From assembly GCA_050943135.1 (NCBI GenBank), contig JBMNOP010000007.1:62001-126000 (forward strand): DNA of 64,000 nucleotides, read 5' to 3'. A program made the position numbers and the translations under genes. The DNA comes from RUG695 sp050943135 (GTDB lineage: Bacteria > Planctomycetota > Planctomycetia > Pirellulales > Thermoguttaceae). Shown here piece by piece: positions 8,884 to 16,251 of this stretch. The notes under the pieces are model-generated. The model saw only the letters and a program-made list of their open reading frames with translations, was not told the origin of the DNA and did not search any database. Within the stretch, counting starts at the first letter, position 1. Each line of letters starts with the position of its first letter.

Positions 8884-8947
8884 TTTCTGATTTGGGACTG
8901 CGTCGTTTGATTTTACGCCTCCTTTTGATTCAATCTCCGCGATGATC

Positions 8948-11227
8948 TCATAACGACACGTTTTCGCCGCCGTTAATGGAGCCGAGCGCGCCCCAGACAC
9001 CATAGGTGCTCGCTCCTTCCGTCGCCTGATTCGTGTCGAGCAATTCACCTTTGGGATGAAGGTCGCCCGTGTCGATATCGTCACGGATATAACGGACCGA
9101 GCCGTCCAGCATGGCCACATTTGCGCCGCCGGGGTGAAAACTCGATACACCTCCCATGACCGGACCAAACGCGGAATAGCCGAAGGAACAGGCGACGCTG
9201 TTGGGAGGAAGATTTGTCGAAAAACCATTGGCAAGCGGACGTCCTTCAAACCAATAGGTTCCGCGTTCCCCCCACGGCTCAACCTTATCCAGTTTCATGG
9301 GATCGACCTTATTGATGGAATCAAGACAGACAACCGGCCAGACACGCATATTTCCGGGATCGCGACCGTCCGGAGCCGCCGCGACATTTCTTTGCACCGT
9401 GCTGATTTTTGCGTAGGTTCCGCTTTTATACACAACGTAATCCGTAGGCCCGCCTGTAATCGATTCTGCCAAACAGAGTGTATTACTGAGTCCATCTGTC
9501 ACCTGGGAAAATGATTTCCACGAATGTGGTGTAAACGGTCCACGCTTTGTCGCGGGCGTATCGATTTCACAATTGTACAACGGGGCATCACCTAAACTGA
9601 ACATGATATTTCTGCGGCTGAATTGCCAATTTGTATAATCGAAAGGATAACCGCTTTGAATCATGTGGGTGTATGCTCGCTCCGGCGACTCGATTACACC
9701 GGATTCCCCGTCGGACGGACACGAAAAAACCGGAATAACGACGCCCGCCGCCCAATGTCGCGGATGGGGGCCGTCAACATAGACATTTGGATAACTCGGC
9801 GGGAAAGGTTCGTTAATATGAATTTCAGACGGTGAAGAATCAATTGGCTCGGACGAGGCGAAAGCCCGAAATTCATCGTAAACCTTTCCTTGTTCCATAT
9901 GAGGCAATAGGAATATCTGTGCTCCGCACAGACCGATATGTGTCTCGGTGTCCGTTTTTCTGACCGCGTTGTAACGTTTGTATGTCGTACATAACGCCGG
10001 GAGCGAGTTGTTGAATGTGTGATACGCCTGAACGGCCAATACGACTTGCCTGAGATTGTTTGAGCATTTAACCCGCCGTGCCGCCTCCCGCGCCGCTTGG
10101 ACCGCCGGTACGAGGAGACCAATTAAAACCGATATAATGGTGATCGAAACCAGTAGTTCGATGAGCGTAAATCCCGACTGAATTGATTTTGTCGATTTTT
10201 TCATTGTGAGACCTGTTTTTCTAAACCATCGCGAAATCATTATGGTAAAAACGGAAATCATCATTGGCAAACCAAACATAAAGAAAATGTTGGTTGCCGA
10301 ACGATCCAGAATTGAGACATGACGCGGAAAAGCGAAACGCCCGCGTCGCTGACGTATCAACCAATCCAAAACGTGATCATCTCGTTGCGCCCCGGTCCAT
10401 GTATCATGACCACCGGAAGGGTGAATCGTCAGGTACAAATCACCTCCGGCGTTATTTACCGTGTCCGCGAAAAGAGTGTTATCGTCCCATGTGTCCAGAT
10501 CGTCACGATTGTTAAACATCCAAATGGGGAGACGTCGATAGGCGTTGATCATTTCACGCGGTCCGCTCGGAGAAAGGGCGACGAAAGCGGAAAATCGATC
10601 TGAATATTTTTCAATCAATTCAAATCCGGCCATCGCGCCGGAACAGACGCCTAAAAGACTGATCCGGTTTCTGTCGATAGGATATCCGCGCAAAAGTGTT
10701 TCCGTGATTTTGTGAAGCATTTCAAGCGGTGTTTCGCCATGAGGCGTTCGTGGGTCCGGACTGTTCCACGATTTTGTCTGGATCGGGCACTGGAGCGCGA
10801 TCAGAAAAAAATCGGGACGATTCGGTCCTGCCAAAATGTCAATGGACGATTGCATATGGGCCAGTTGACTTTCATTATCGCTTCGGCTTTCCCCCGCCCC
10901 GTGTAACCATAAAACAAGCGGATATTTTTTCTTTGGTTTAACCTCTTTGGGTGAAAACATCCGGAAGTAATAAGGTGAAACGTTCGCCTCTCGATAAGCC
11001 ATCACCGCAGACGAATCAACGACTATTTGATTCGGTTTGTATCCTTCTTTCGGCCCCCGTTCGATTGATGGGGCAAACCGCGTGTCGGCTAACTCTTTCT
11101 CCGTTGGCACTCGTCTTTGTTTCTCGATCGTAATACTTCCTGCGGCGCAGAGACCGGTTGGCAACCCCCAAGGAATTGCTACACAAAAAATCGCCGTTTG
11201 TAAAAGAATTCCTACCTCGTGCATCAT
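8948..11227 (-). CDS. fusion: exported GxCxG alpha/beta-hydrolase + DUF1559 pseudopilin-like
   Basis: One uninterrupted 759-codon frame joins two proteins that are separate in cassette B. Residues 1-30 are a signal peptide. Residues about 60-310 are an alpha/beta-hydrolase: LVLWLHG, nucleophile motif GVCSG (Cys, as in dienelactone hydrolase) and catalytic-His region GGHDTW. A membrane segment follows (about 315-335), then DUF1559: FTLIELLV pilin-like helix with the prepilin-type start, and HPGGANVAMLDG near the end. The DUF1559 part has its own ATG at 10204, preceded by the same leader as the cassette-B gene, so it may also be made separately as a 418-residue protein. Stop-codon loss between neighbouring genes is the likely origin. 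The gap to the upstream gene is 9 nt. Confidence 0.85.
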   Translation of the reverse strand: MMHEVGILLQTAIFCVAIPWGLPTGLCAAGSITIEKQRRVPTEKELADTRFAPSIERGPKEGYKPNQIVVDSSAVMAYREANVSPYYFRMFSPKEVKPKKKYPLVLWLHGAGESRSDNESQLAHMQSSIDILAGPNRPDFFLIALQCPIQTKSWNSPDPRTPHGETPLEMLHKITETLLRGYPIDRNRISLLGVCSGAMAGFELIEKYSDRFSAFVALSPSGPREMINAYRRLPIWMFNNRDDLDTWDDNTLFADTVNNAGGDLYLTIHPSGGHDTWTGAQRDDHVLDWLIRQRRGRFAFPRHVSILDRSATNIFFMFGLPMMISVFTIMISRWFRKTGLTMKKSTKSIQSGFTLIELLVSITIISVLIGLLVPAVQAAREAARRVKCSNNLRQVVLAVQAYHTFNNSLPALCTTYKRYNAVRKTDTETHIGLCGAQIFLLPHMEQGKVYDEFRAFASSEPIDSSPSEIHINEPFPPSYPNVYVDGPHPRHWAAGVVIPVFSCPSDGESGVIESPERAYTHMIQSGYPFDYTNWQFSRRNIMFSLGDAPLYNCEIDTPATKRGPFTPHSWKSFSQVTDGLSNTLCLAESITGGPTDYVVYKSGTYAKISTVQRNVAAAPDGRDPGNMRVWPVVCLDSINKVDPMKLDKVEPWGERGTYWFEGRPLANGFSTNLPPNSVACSFGYSAFGPVMGGVSSFHPGGANVAMLDGSVRYIRDDIDTGDLHPKGELLDTNQATEGASTYGVWGALGSINGGENVSL
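10205..10222 (-). promoter_or_regulatory. conserved leader/RBS before internal DUF1559 start
   Basis: The bases just upstream of the internal ATG (GAAAAACAGGTCTC) also stand before the free-standing DUF1559 gene at 28746. Conservation within an otherwise fused coding region suggests that internal initiation was, or still is, used here. Confidence 0.5.
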
Positions 11228-11236
11228 TGTTTCACC

Positions 11237-11761
11237 TCATTCATCCCAAAATCCGCAAATCCATTCTTTGCCAAAATAGATCAACGGAATGAGTGAAACA
11301 ACAACCAGCGCCGAGCGTCCGACCGCCTGAAGCGTGTAGTGACCTCGAACAAACCAGTTTCCGATTGGCCGAAAAAAGAGAAAAAATCTCCCCGTCATCG
11401 ACAAAAACAAGAGAAACAGCAAAATCACCAAAACAGTAACGCCAAATGCGATAAAGTTCCTTGCGTGTTTTTTCTCGTAATCGTAATATTCGTCATAATC
11501 TCGGCAGATTCGCCAACACTGAAAAGAAAATCCCGCCCCGACAAGGATTATAACAAACAATTCCCACGGCCAGAGTCTCATGTCAAGAAAGTGCAACAGT
11601 GAATCGATAAGCGATGGCTTAACGAAGCAACCAATATTAAACAGAATCAGCCCTGAAATGAGAAGCCAAAGCCACGCCGAGCTTGACAGACGCCACCAAT
11701 TCTCTCCGTCCGATGATTCAACCTTGACGATCTCGCCTTTAAAATTTTTAATCTCTTTCAT
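11237..11761 (-). CDS. small multi-pass membrane protein, cassette A (KEIKNFKGEIV type)
   Basis: A 174-residue protein clearly paralogous to the 172-residue protein at 28826-29344: shared MKEI-NF-GEIV start, DMRLWPWELFV-like segment, FFRPI---F-RG loop and FGKEWI-GFWD C-terminus. Four hydrophobic segments are visible (about residues 27-45, 65-85, 105-125, 145-162), so it is an inner-membrane protein. Function is not recognised. It is distantly similar to the other small membrane protein of the cassette (shared WPW motif), suggesting an older duplication. It lies between that protein (4-nt gap) and the hydrolase-DUF1559 fusion. Confidence 0.8.
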   Translation of the reverse strand: MKEIKNFKGEIVKVESSDGENWWRLSSSAWLWLLISGLILFNIGCFVKPSLIDSLLHFLDMRLWPWELFVIILVGAGFSFQCWRICRDYDEYYDYEKKHARNFIAFGVTVLVILLFLLFLSMTGRFFLFFRPIGNWFVRGHYTLQAVGRSALVVVSLIPLIYFGKEWICGFWDE

Positions 11762-11765
11762 GATT

Positions 11766-12305
11766 TCACTCCTTGATCTGTGTTCCTCTTCGCTTGACGT
11801 TTTTTATTCGATAATTCCAACGGAGGAGTAACGCAATGAACGCCAACGCGCCGATCGGAACGATGAAAAGTCGTCCCGATACCGTTCCGTCGGTAAAAAA
11901 ATCGGTCACCGGCGCGTAAAAAAAGGGAACGACGATTGTTCGGTACAGTATCCCGAACCTATTTCGCGTTCGATAAGCGAAGGTGTGTATCCACTCGGAA
12001 TAAGTGATCGTTACGGACATGACGGCGATTAGCATTATCAAATTCACATAAAATGAGAATTTTCGCCGCCTCACAAGGTGAACCAAAATAGTTCCAAACG
12101 CGATCATCCAAAGATTCAGCGCATACCACCACGGCCAATGACGCCAGTTGAAATAATAAAGTAAAAGACTGATATTTCGTGACGAACCGTAAAAAGCGAC
12201 CCACAAAAGGAGTGCGATAACCAGACCGAAGATAATCCAAAAAACGTGACTCGACTTTTTGTTTGACGTCGCCGCCGAGGAGCTCGTTTTCATGATGTCG
12301 TTCAT
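11766..12305 (-). CDS. small multi-pass membrane protein, cassette A (WPWWYA type)
   Basis: A 179-residue protein from the ATG at 12305, which overlaps the stop of the upstream glycosyltransferase remnant (ATGA) and has AGAGG upstream. Its cassette-B paralogue is the 176-residue protein at 26927-27457; both carry LYYFNW-HWPWWYA-NLW and FYAPVT-FF-DGTVS. About four hydrophobic segments imply an inner-membrane protein. The FYAPVT--F--GTV loop resembles the FFRPI---F-RG loop of its neighbour, so the two types are probably ancient paralogues. Function unknown. First gene of the cassette in this copy, whereas in copy B it is third. Confidence 0.8.
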   Translation of the reverse strand: MNDIMKTSSSAATSNKKSSHVFWIIFGLVIALLLWVAFYGSSRNISLLLYYFNWRHWPWWYALNLWMIAFGTILVHLVRRRKFSFYVNLIMLIAVMSVTITYSEWIHTFAYRTRNRFGILYRTIVVPFFYAPVTDFFTDGTVSGRLFIVPIGALAFIALLLRWNYRIKNVKRRGTQIKE

Positions 12306-12471
12306 AACGCTGCCTCTGTCGATTTGGCGCTTTTCTCCGCAACGTGACAGATCCATATTGACGCGCCGACTCGCTCGGTCGGCGTTATCGTTCGGAGTGG
12401 CGACGGTGTTTTCGTTCCGTAAAGATCGTTGAGGCTCACCGCATACCAGCCGGGGGAAATTCTGTTATCCC
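12302..12471 (-). pseudogene. 3' remnant of membrane glycosyltransferase gene (copy A)
   Basis: Reads PGWYAVSLNDLYG ... IWICHVAEKS and then stops, matching the C-terminal end of the remnant at 29374-29996 (QWYVLSVNDLYG ... TYVYHVSHGD). This C-terminal signature is typical of large planctomycete multi-pass glycosyltransferases of the mannosyltransferase type. Everything upstream of about residue 1 of this fragment is missing: the sequence runs directly into the right inverted repeat. Its stop codon overlaps the start of the first cassette-A gene. Confidence 0.65.
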
Positions 12472-12524
12472 GAGGTGGCCCCATTCCCCCGGACGGTAAA
12501 CAGGGTTGTATCGCAGAGTGCCTT

Positions 12525-12562
12525 GCCGTTGATTTATCCCCCGCGGGGGATAAATCAACGGC
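12525..12562. promoter_or_regulatory. perfect 38-bp palindrome
   Basis: Each half is 19 bases: GCCGTTGATTTATCCCCCG followed by its exact reverse complement. It starts about 16 nt after the predicted transcription start on the minus strand. A perfect loop-less palindrome fits a dimeric protein operator at least as well as an RNA hairpin. No U tract follows, which argues against a simple terminator. Confidence 0.7.
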
Positions 12563-12584
12563 GGAAACGGATCTCACCCCCCAT

Positions 12585-12613
12585 ATTATTCTTGCATCCT
12601 CCCCCATTGTCAA
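12585..12613 (-). promoter_or_regulatory. sigma70-type promoter driving cassette A
   Basis: On the minus strand TTGACA (12613-12608), 17-nt spacer, AATAAT (12590-12585). It points at the glycosyltransferase remnant and the three cassette-A genes, so it is the best candidate for their promoter. The sequence is conserved with the left repeat even though the spacer bases differ. Confidence 0.7.
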
Positions 12614-12756
12614 GCTCTTGGCAAACTTTCCTTTCCGGCCACCGCCGGGCCAAAAAAGTTCGGCCGGACAGCGGTAATTCAGAGCAATGTGGCGACGGCG
12701 GTTACAATAGAAAGATAGTGTCAAGAATCTTTTGCAAATTTTTCTACCACTCGGTT

Positions 12757-12782
12757 GACCGTCGGCTAGCCGACGGTCAATT
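12757..12782. repeat. perfect 26-bp palindrome
   Basis: TTGACCGTCGGCT followed by its exact reverse complement, with no loop. It lies between the right inverted repeat and the IS256-type relic. It could be a protein-binding site or the scar of a mobile element; no T-run suggests a terminator. Confidence 0.6.
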
Positions 12783-12885
12783 CGTCTCGTCCTGCGTCCA
12801 TCTCCCGAATGACCCGATCAGGCGGGTTATTGTCGGATGCGGGTCGAATGCCGACTCGGAAATTCCGTAAACCTCAGCGTTTCTT

Positions 12886-13269
12886 CTATACCCTCTTCAA
12901 CCTTCCTTGCTGCTGTGGCTGCTGTGGGCGGCGAACGGAAACCCCGGCCGGATACATCTCAACGAGCGCCTCTTCCACGGATGTCTCTCGCCGACGATAG
13001 CGTTCGATGATCGCCGTCTCAAACGGAACCCCCTTCAATCGGGGAATGTGCAGCGTCACGTCGCCGGACGTCGTGGTAAAGTTGCGATCATAATGCCCGG
13101 ACCGATAACCGTTCCTTCCTCCGGTCCGCTCGTAACGTTCCGCATTGACCAATTCCTCCGCCCCATGGTCAAGAAGGGCATTTGGCGTTTCTTCCACACC
13201 GGTTCTCACTGAATTTTTCAATTCCCCTTTAACGCGGATTCATTGGGTTGTACAATGGTGTTCAGACAT
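12886..13269 (-). pseudogene. truncated IS256-family (mutator-type) transposase
   Basis: The N-terminal third of an IS256-type transposase. From ATG 13269 the frame reads MSEHHCTTQ, then a premature TGA, then continues in frame through ALLDHGAEELVNAERYERT, NGYRSGHYDRN, and a VTLHIPRLKG...FERY-like segment to VEEALVEMYPAGVSVRR, where similarity ends. The DDE catalytic domain is absent, so it is inactive. The sequence after about 12925 is unrelated and reaches a stop at 12886. The copy marks past transposition next to cassette A. Confidence 0.82.
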
Positions 13270-13337
13270 GGTTTGCGTCTCCTCGGTTTTTTGTTGTTGA
13301 AAATTCAATTTTACCGAGTGGCGTAGACCATGTCTCC
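13265..13337. repeat. imperfect inverted repeat upstream of IS256-type relic
   Basis: Left arm AGACATGGTTTGCG...CTCGGT (13265-13288) and right arm ACCGAGTGGCG..CCATGTCT (13315-13337) are inverted with a few mismatches around a 26-nt AT-rich loop. The left arm contains the transposase start codon. The element may include the terminal inverted repeat of the insertion sequence. Bases 13338-13552 hold nothing further that I recognise. Confidence 0.5.
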
Positions 13338-13552
13338 TTTCTTAAAATTTGCGAAACTTGCTTTACGTTATCCAAAAAATCGGTTCGGTTCTTTGCGATT
13401 TCCGTCGACGATCTCGCCTTTGGCACGGTCTCCCCCCTTCCCGATTCCGAATAGAAGGTTATATTGGGGCCAGATATGGATTTTTATCGATAAACCGTTT
13501 GGGGAGCCGTTGATTCGAATCGGATTTCCCTCCGAGTATCGCGGAGCAGATT

Positions 13553-13774
13553 ATGACCATTGATAAGAGCCTGAGAGTTAAGAAGGGGGTTTCCCGTTCG
13601 CGTAACGTCCTGACACGCGTTGAGCGCATCGAAAAGATGAAAGAGATGGATAAGTGGAACGAGGGCGATTCCCCTTTCAATCTTCCGAAAACCCGCGTCT
13701 ATCGCGTCGTTCTGAAGAAGAAAAAGAAGGCCGCCAAGGCCGACGAACCCGCCAGTCCCAAAGCCGGGAAGTGA
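13553..13774 (+). CDS. small basic protein (Verrucomicrobia/Planctomycetes type)
   Basis: A 73-residue Lys/Arg-rich protein with the layout of the small basic protein family found in the Planctomycetes-Verrucomicrobia-Chlamydiae group: DKSLRVKKGVSRSRNVLTRVERIEKM, then KW-EGDSPFNLPKTRV, then a lysine tail (KKKKKAAKADEP). The family role is not established; its charge suggests binding to nucleic acid, possibly rRNA. GGAG lies about 7 nt before the ATG. It is monocistronic, followed by a strong terminator, which suggests high expression. Confidence 0.85.
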   Translation: MTIDKSLRVKKGVSRSRNVLTRVERIEKMKEMDKWNEGDSPFNLPKTRVYRVVLKKKKKAAKADEPASPKAGK

Positions 13775-13798
13775 GCCGGATTCGGTTCGATGTCAGGT

Positions 13799-13836
13799 AA
13801 AGCCGTCTGGATTCTTCCAAGACGGCTTTTTCTTTT
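13799..13836 (+). terminator. rho-independent terminator
   Basis: A 10-bp stem AAAGCCGTCT / AGACGGCTTT with an 11-nt loop, followed by TTCTTTT. It ends the small basic protein transcript and lies between two convergent genes, so it may also stop the kinase operon coming from the other side. Confidence 0.9.
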
Positions 13837-13859
13837 CTCCGACCATGCCGATGTTAAAT

Positions 13860-15770
13860 CTACTCACCGCCGAAGATTTCGGCAGCCCAACTGCGGGAAC
13901 CGTAAAAGTCGCGGAGCCCTTCCCGAATCCGCTCGGCGCGTTGCGGGTCGGTTGCCTCGAGCGACTCGGCGAATCCCAGTCGCTCGATCACGAATTCCTC
14001 TTCCTGAGAATTCCGGCGACCGATTCTTTCTTCGAGCCGGTCGAGCCGTCGGCGTGCCAGGCGAACACATTGGGCCGGAACGCTGTAGGGGGGAGTTCCC
14101 GTATCTTCATGCGAAAAGATGTTCAGAAAAGCGCGAAACTTGCGCACACCCTCTTCCGGATCCTTCTCGGCGGTACGGAGCGCCTCGACATAGGCCGACT
14201 CGATCAGCGAGAGCGACTGAGACCGACGAAAAATCGACCGTTCCGCAAGACGGAACAGGCGGGATTCGAGATCGGCGTATTCCAGGTCGCCGCTCAGCAG
14301 ACGAACCTGGTCGGCACGCGGGTCGTTCGGGTAATACGAGAGAAACTTTTCGAATTCTCCGCGCAGGGAACGGAGCACCGAGACATATTCCGACTCCTCC
14401 TCCTGAGAAACCCCGTCGAGACTCGACTCGATCCGTTCATACAGTGTGTCGGCCGAAGGGCGCCGGATGGCCAAAACGACAAAGGAGCCGGCTAAAAGGA
14501 GGATCGTCGAAAAGACCAGGACGCGCAACGAAAGGTAGGGGTTGTGTTCCTGTGCCGAGTAAGGGTTAAACTCCTCTTCCGGCACCGCGGTAAATTCGGG
14601 GAGCGAGGCGGTCTCGACCATATCCGCCGCCACCGTCTTCGTCGAGACATCTGCCCCCGTCCAGTCGAGGGAAAGACTCCCGCCCCCCTCCTCCCCGTCA
14701 TCTTTCCTCACAACCGTCGGTTTTTGGCCTATCGCGTCCTTTTCGCTCAGAACGTTGGTAATCACCGTCCGGTCGGGATCGGAATTTTCTGCCGACTCAT
14801 GGGCAGAGGTCTCGGAATCGGACGGAAGAGGGTCTCGGCCCGACGTCGTGTCCGAAGGGTCGGCCGCGGAAAGCCCGAGCAGCGTCTCCGGGACTTTCGA
14901 CGATTCGGAAGTTTGGAAAAAGCGCGCCAGTCCGCCGGAGGTCGCGTGGTCTTCGAGGATCGACTCGAGCCGACGCTGAACGATCTGCGCGTTCGGCGGA
15001 CGGCGTTCCGGCTGAATCTCCAACAGCTCGAGCAGAAGTACGTCAAGGTCGCGGGGAACGTCGGGCCGCCGCAGACGAACCGACTCGGGGGGCCCTTCGC
15101 GGAATTTGTTGAGCAGGGCGGGTAGCGACTTCTTCTCGAGGGGGAACGGGGGTGTGCCGGCCAAGAGAACGTAGAGGAGCGCGCCGAACGAGAAGAGGTC
15201 CGACTTCGGGGTGATCGGTCCGGCCGAAGCCTGTTCGGGCGACATATAGTCGAGGGTGCCGATCACGGTATCGACGGCGGTCATTCGCTCGCCACCGAAC
15301 AGGTGCGCGATCCCGTAGTCGGAAACCTTGATCTGGCCCGACGAGGAAAGGAGGATGTTCGCCGGCTTAATATCGCGATGGATGATCCCGCGATTGTGCG
15401 CATGACGCAGCGCCCGCGCCGTGTGTGCCCCGATATGGACCGTCTCTTCCCAGGTGAAATGGTGATGGCGGCGAAGCGCCGATTCGAGCGAGGCGCCGTC
15501 GACATATTCCATCGCGAAATAGCGAAACCCTTCCGCTTCGCCGAAGCCGAGCAGACGCACAATGTTCGGGTGGCGGAGACGGCGGAGCGTTTCGATTTCC
15601 GCCTCGAACCGACTCCGAGATACCGGATCGTCGTCGGTAGGGGCCAGAAGGACTTTCAGCGCGGTAGGATAAGGAAACCCGCTGCGCTCGGCCCGATAGA
15701 CCGCACCCATTCCTCCTTTTCCGAGAAGGCGCGTCAGTCGGAACGGGCCAAGCTGTTCGGGAATCGGCAT
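13860..15770 (-). CDS. membrane Ser/Thr protein kinase (Hanks type)
   Basis: A 636-residue kinase. Glycine loop GKGGMGAV 17-24, ATP-binding Lys39, Glu59 in helix C, catalytic HRDIKPAN 131-138, metal-binding DYG 151-153 (DFG variant with Tyr, still functional in many kinases) and SPE 177-179 in place of APE. After the kinase domain (to about 270) comes an acidic, probably disordered linker, one membrane helix near 411-433 and a helical outer domain of about 200 residues with TPR-like spacing. It is the last gene of the operon with TPR, ExbB and two ExbD genes (10-nt gap to ExbD), so it probably senses or controls that membrane complex; this link is inference. Confidence 0.93.
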   Translation of the reverse strand: MPIPEQLGPFRLTRLLGKGGMGAVYRAERSGFPYPTALKVLLAPTDDDPVSRSRFEAEIETLRRLRHPNIVRLLGFGEAEGFRYFAMEYVDGASLESALRRHHHFTWEETVHIGAHTARALRHAHNRGIIHRDIKPANILLSSSGQIKVSDYGIAHLFGGERMTAVDTVIGTLDYMSPEQASAGPITPKSDLFSFGALLYVLLAGTPPFPLEKKSLPALLNKFREGPPESVRLRRPDVPRDLDVLLLELLEIQPERRPPNAQIVQRRLESILEDHATSGGLARFFQTSESSKVPETLLGLSAADPSDTTSGRDPLPSDSETSAHESAENSDPDRTVITNVLSEKDAIGQKPTVVRKDDGEEGGGSLSLDWTGADVSTKTVAADMVETASLPEFTAVPEEEFNPYSAQEHNPYLSLRVLVFSTILLLAGSFVVLAIRRPSADTLYERIESSLDGVSQEEESEYVSVLRSLRGEFEKFLSYYPNDPRADQVRLLSGDLEYADLESRLFRLAERSIFRRSQSLSLIESAYVEALRTAEKDPEEGVRKFRAFLNIFSHEDTGTPPYSVPAQCVRLARRRLDRLEERIGRRNSQEEEFVIERLGFAESLEATDPQRAERIREGLRDFYGSRSWAAEIFGGE

Positions 15771-15780
15771 GGTATCGTGA

Positions 15781-16251
15781 TTATTTCGGCGGGGTAAACT
15801 TAATGTTTTCGATCATCTTCACCACCTGGTTCTCGGAATTGACGTATCCCGAGACGGCGGTGATCGCGTCGATCAAATGACCGTAACGCAGAGGGGCGTC
15901 GGCGGTAAATTCGGCCTCGGTGTTCGAGGCGCCGCTGCCGGTCTGCAAATAATCGAAGACTTCGGCTCGAAGCCGACGCATGTCGGTTCCGAGCGGTTTC
16001 GAACCGAAAAAGATGCCGGTCAGCCCGCCGCTTTCGTCGCTGCGAAGCGTGATCTCCAGCGGAACCGATTCGTCCATCGACTCGAAAGAAGGAGGCGCGT
16101 TGACCGGCATCTTAATATTGAAATCCCCCTCGACGGCGGGAATACGAAACGTGACAATAAAGAACGCCAGCAGATTGAAGACGATGTCGATCATCGGGGT
16201 CATCTGCACTTTCGGCACTTCGGGCGAAACGGTCACATCACGAAGACTCAT
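15781..16251 (-). CDS. ExbD/TolR-type biopolymer transport protein (second copy)
   Basis: A 156-residue ExbD/TolR family protein: short cytoplasmic N-terminus, one membrane helix (about 16-37, MTPMIDIVFNLLAFFIVTF, with the proton-pathway Asp) and a periplasmic domain ending in KMIENIKFTPPK. ExbD couples proton flow through the ExbB channel to work in the envelope. The start overlaps the stop of the upstream exbD by 4 nt (ATGA), so translation is coupled. It differs clearly from the first copy, suggesting a heteromeric ExbD pair. Confidence 0.92.
   Translation of the reverse strand: MSLRDVTVSPEVPKVQMTPMIDIVFNLLAFFIVTFRIPAVEGDFNIKMPVNAPPSFESMDESVPLEITLRSDESGGLTGIFFGSKPLGTDMRRLRAEVFDYLQTGSGASNTEAEFTADAPLRYGHLIDAITAVSGYVNSENQVVKMIENIKFTPPK

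Larger units (their letters stand above)
12519..12713 (-). repeat. right copy of inverted ~200-bp repeat flanking cassette A
   Basis: Reverse complement of 8614-8826 with scattered differences. It carries a promoter directed into cassette A and a perfect palindrome. The repeat interrupts the glycosyltransferase remnant on one side and lies about 170 bp from the IS256-type relic on the other. Confidence 0.8.

Noticed and set aside
10140..10204. DUF1559 part of the cassette-A fusion annotated as a separate gene only
   Set aside because: The hydrolase frame runs into it without a stop, so a single fused frame is what the sequence shows; the internal start is noted instead.
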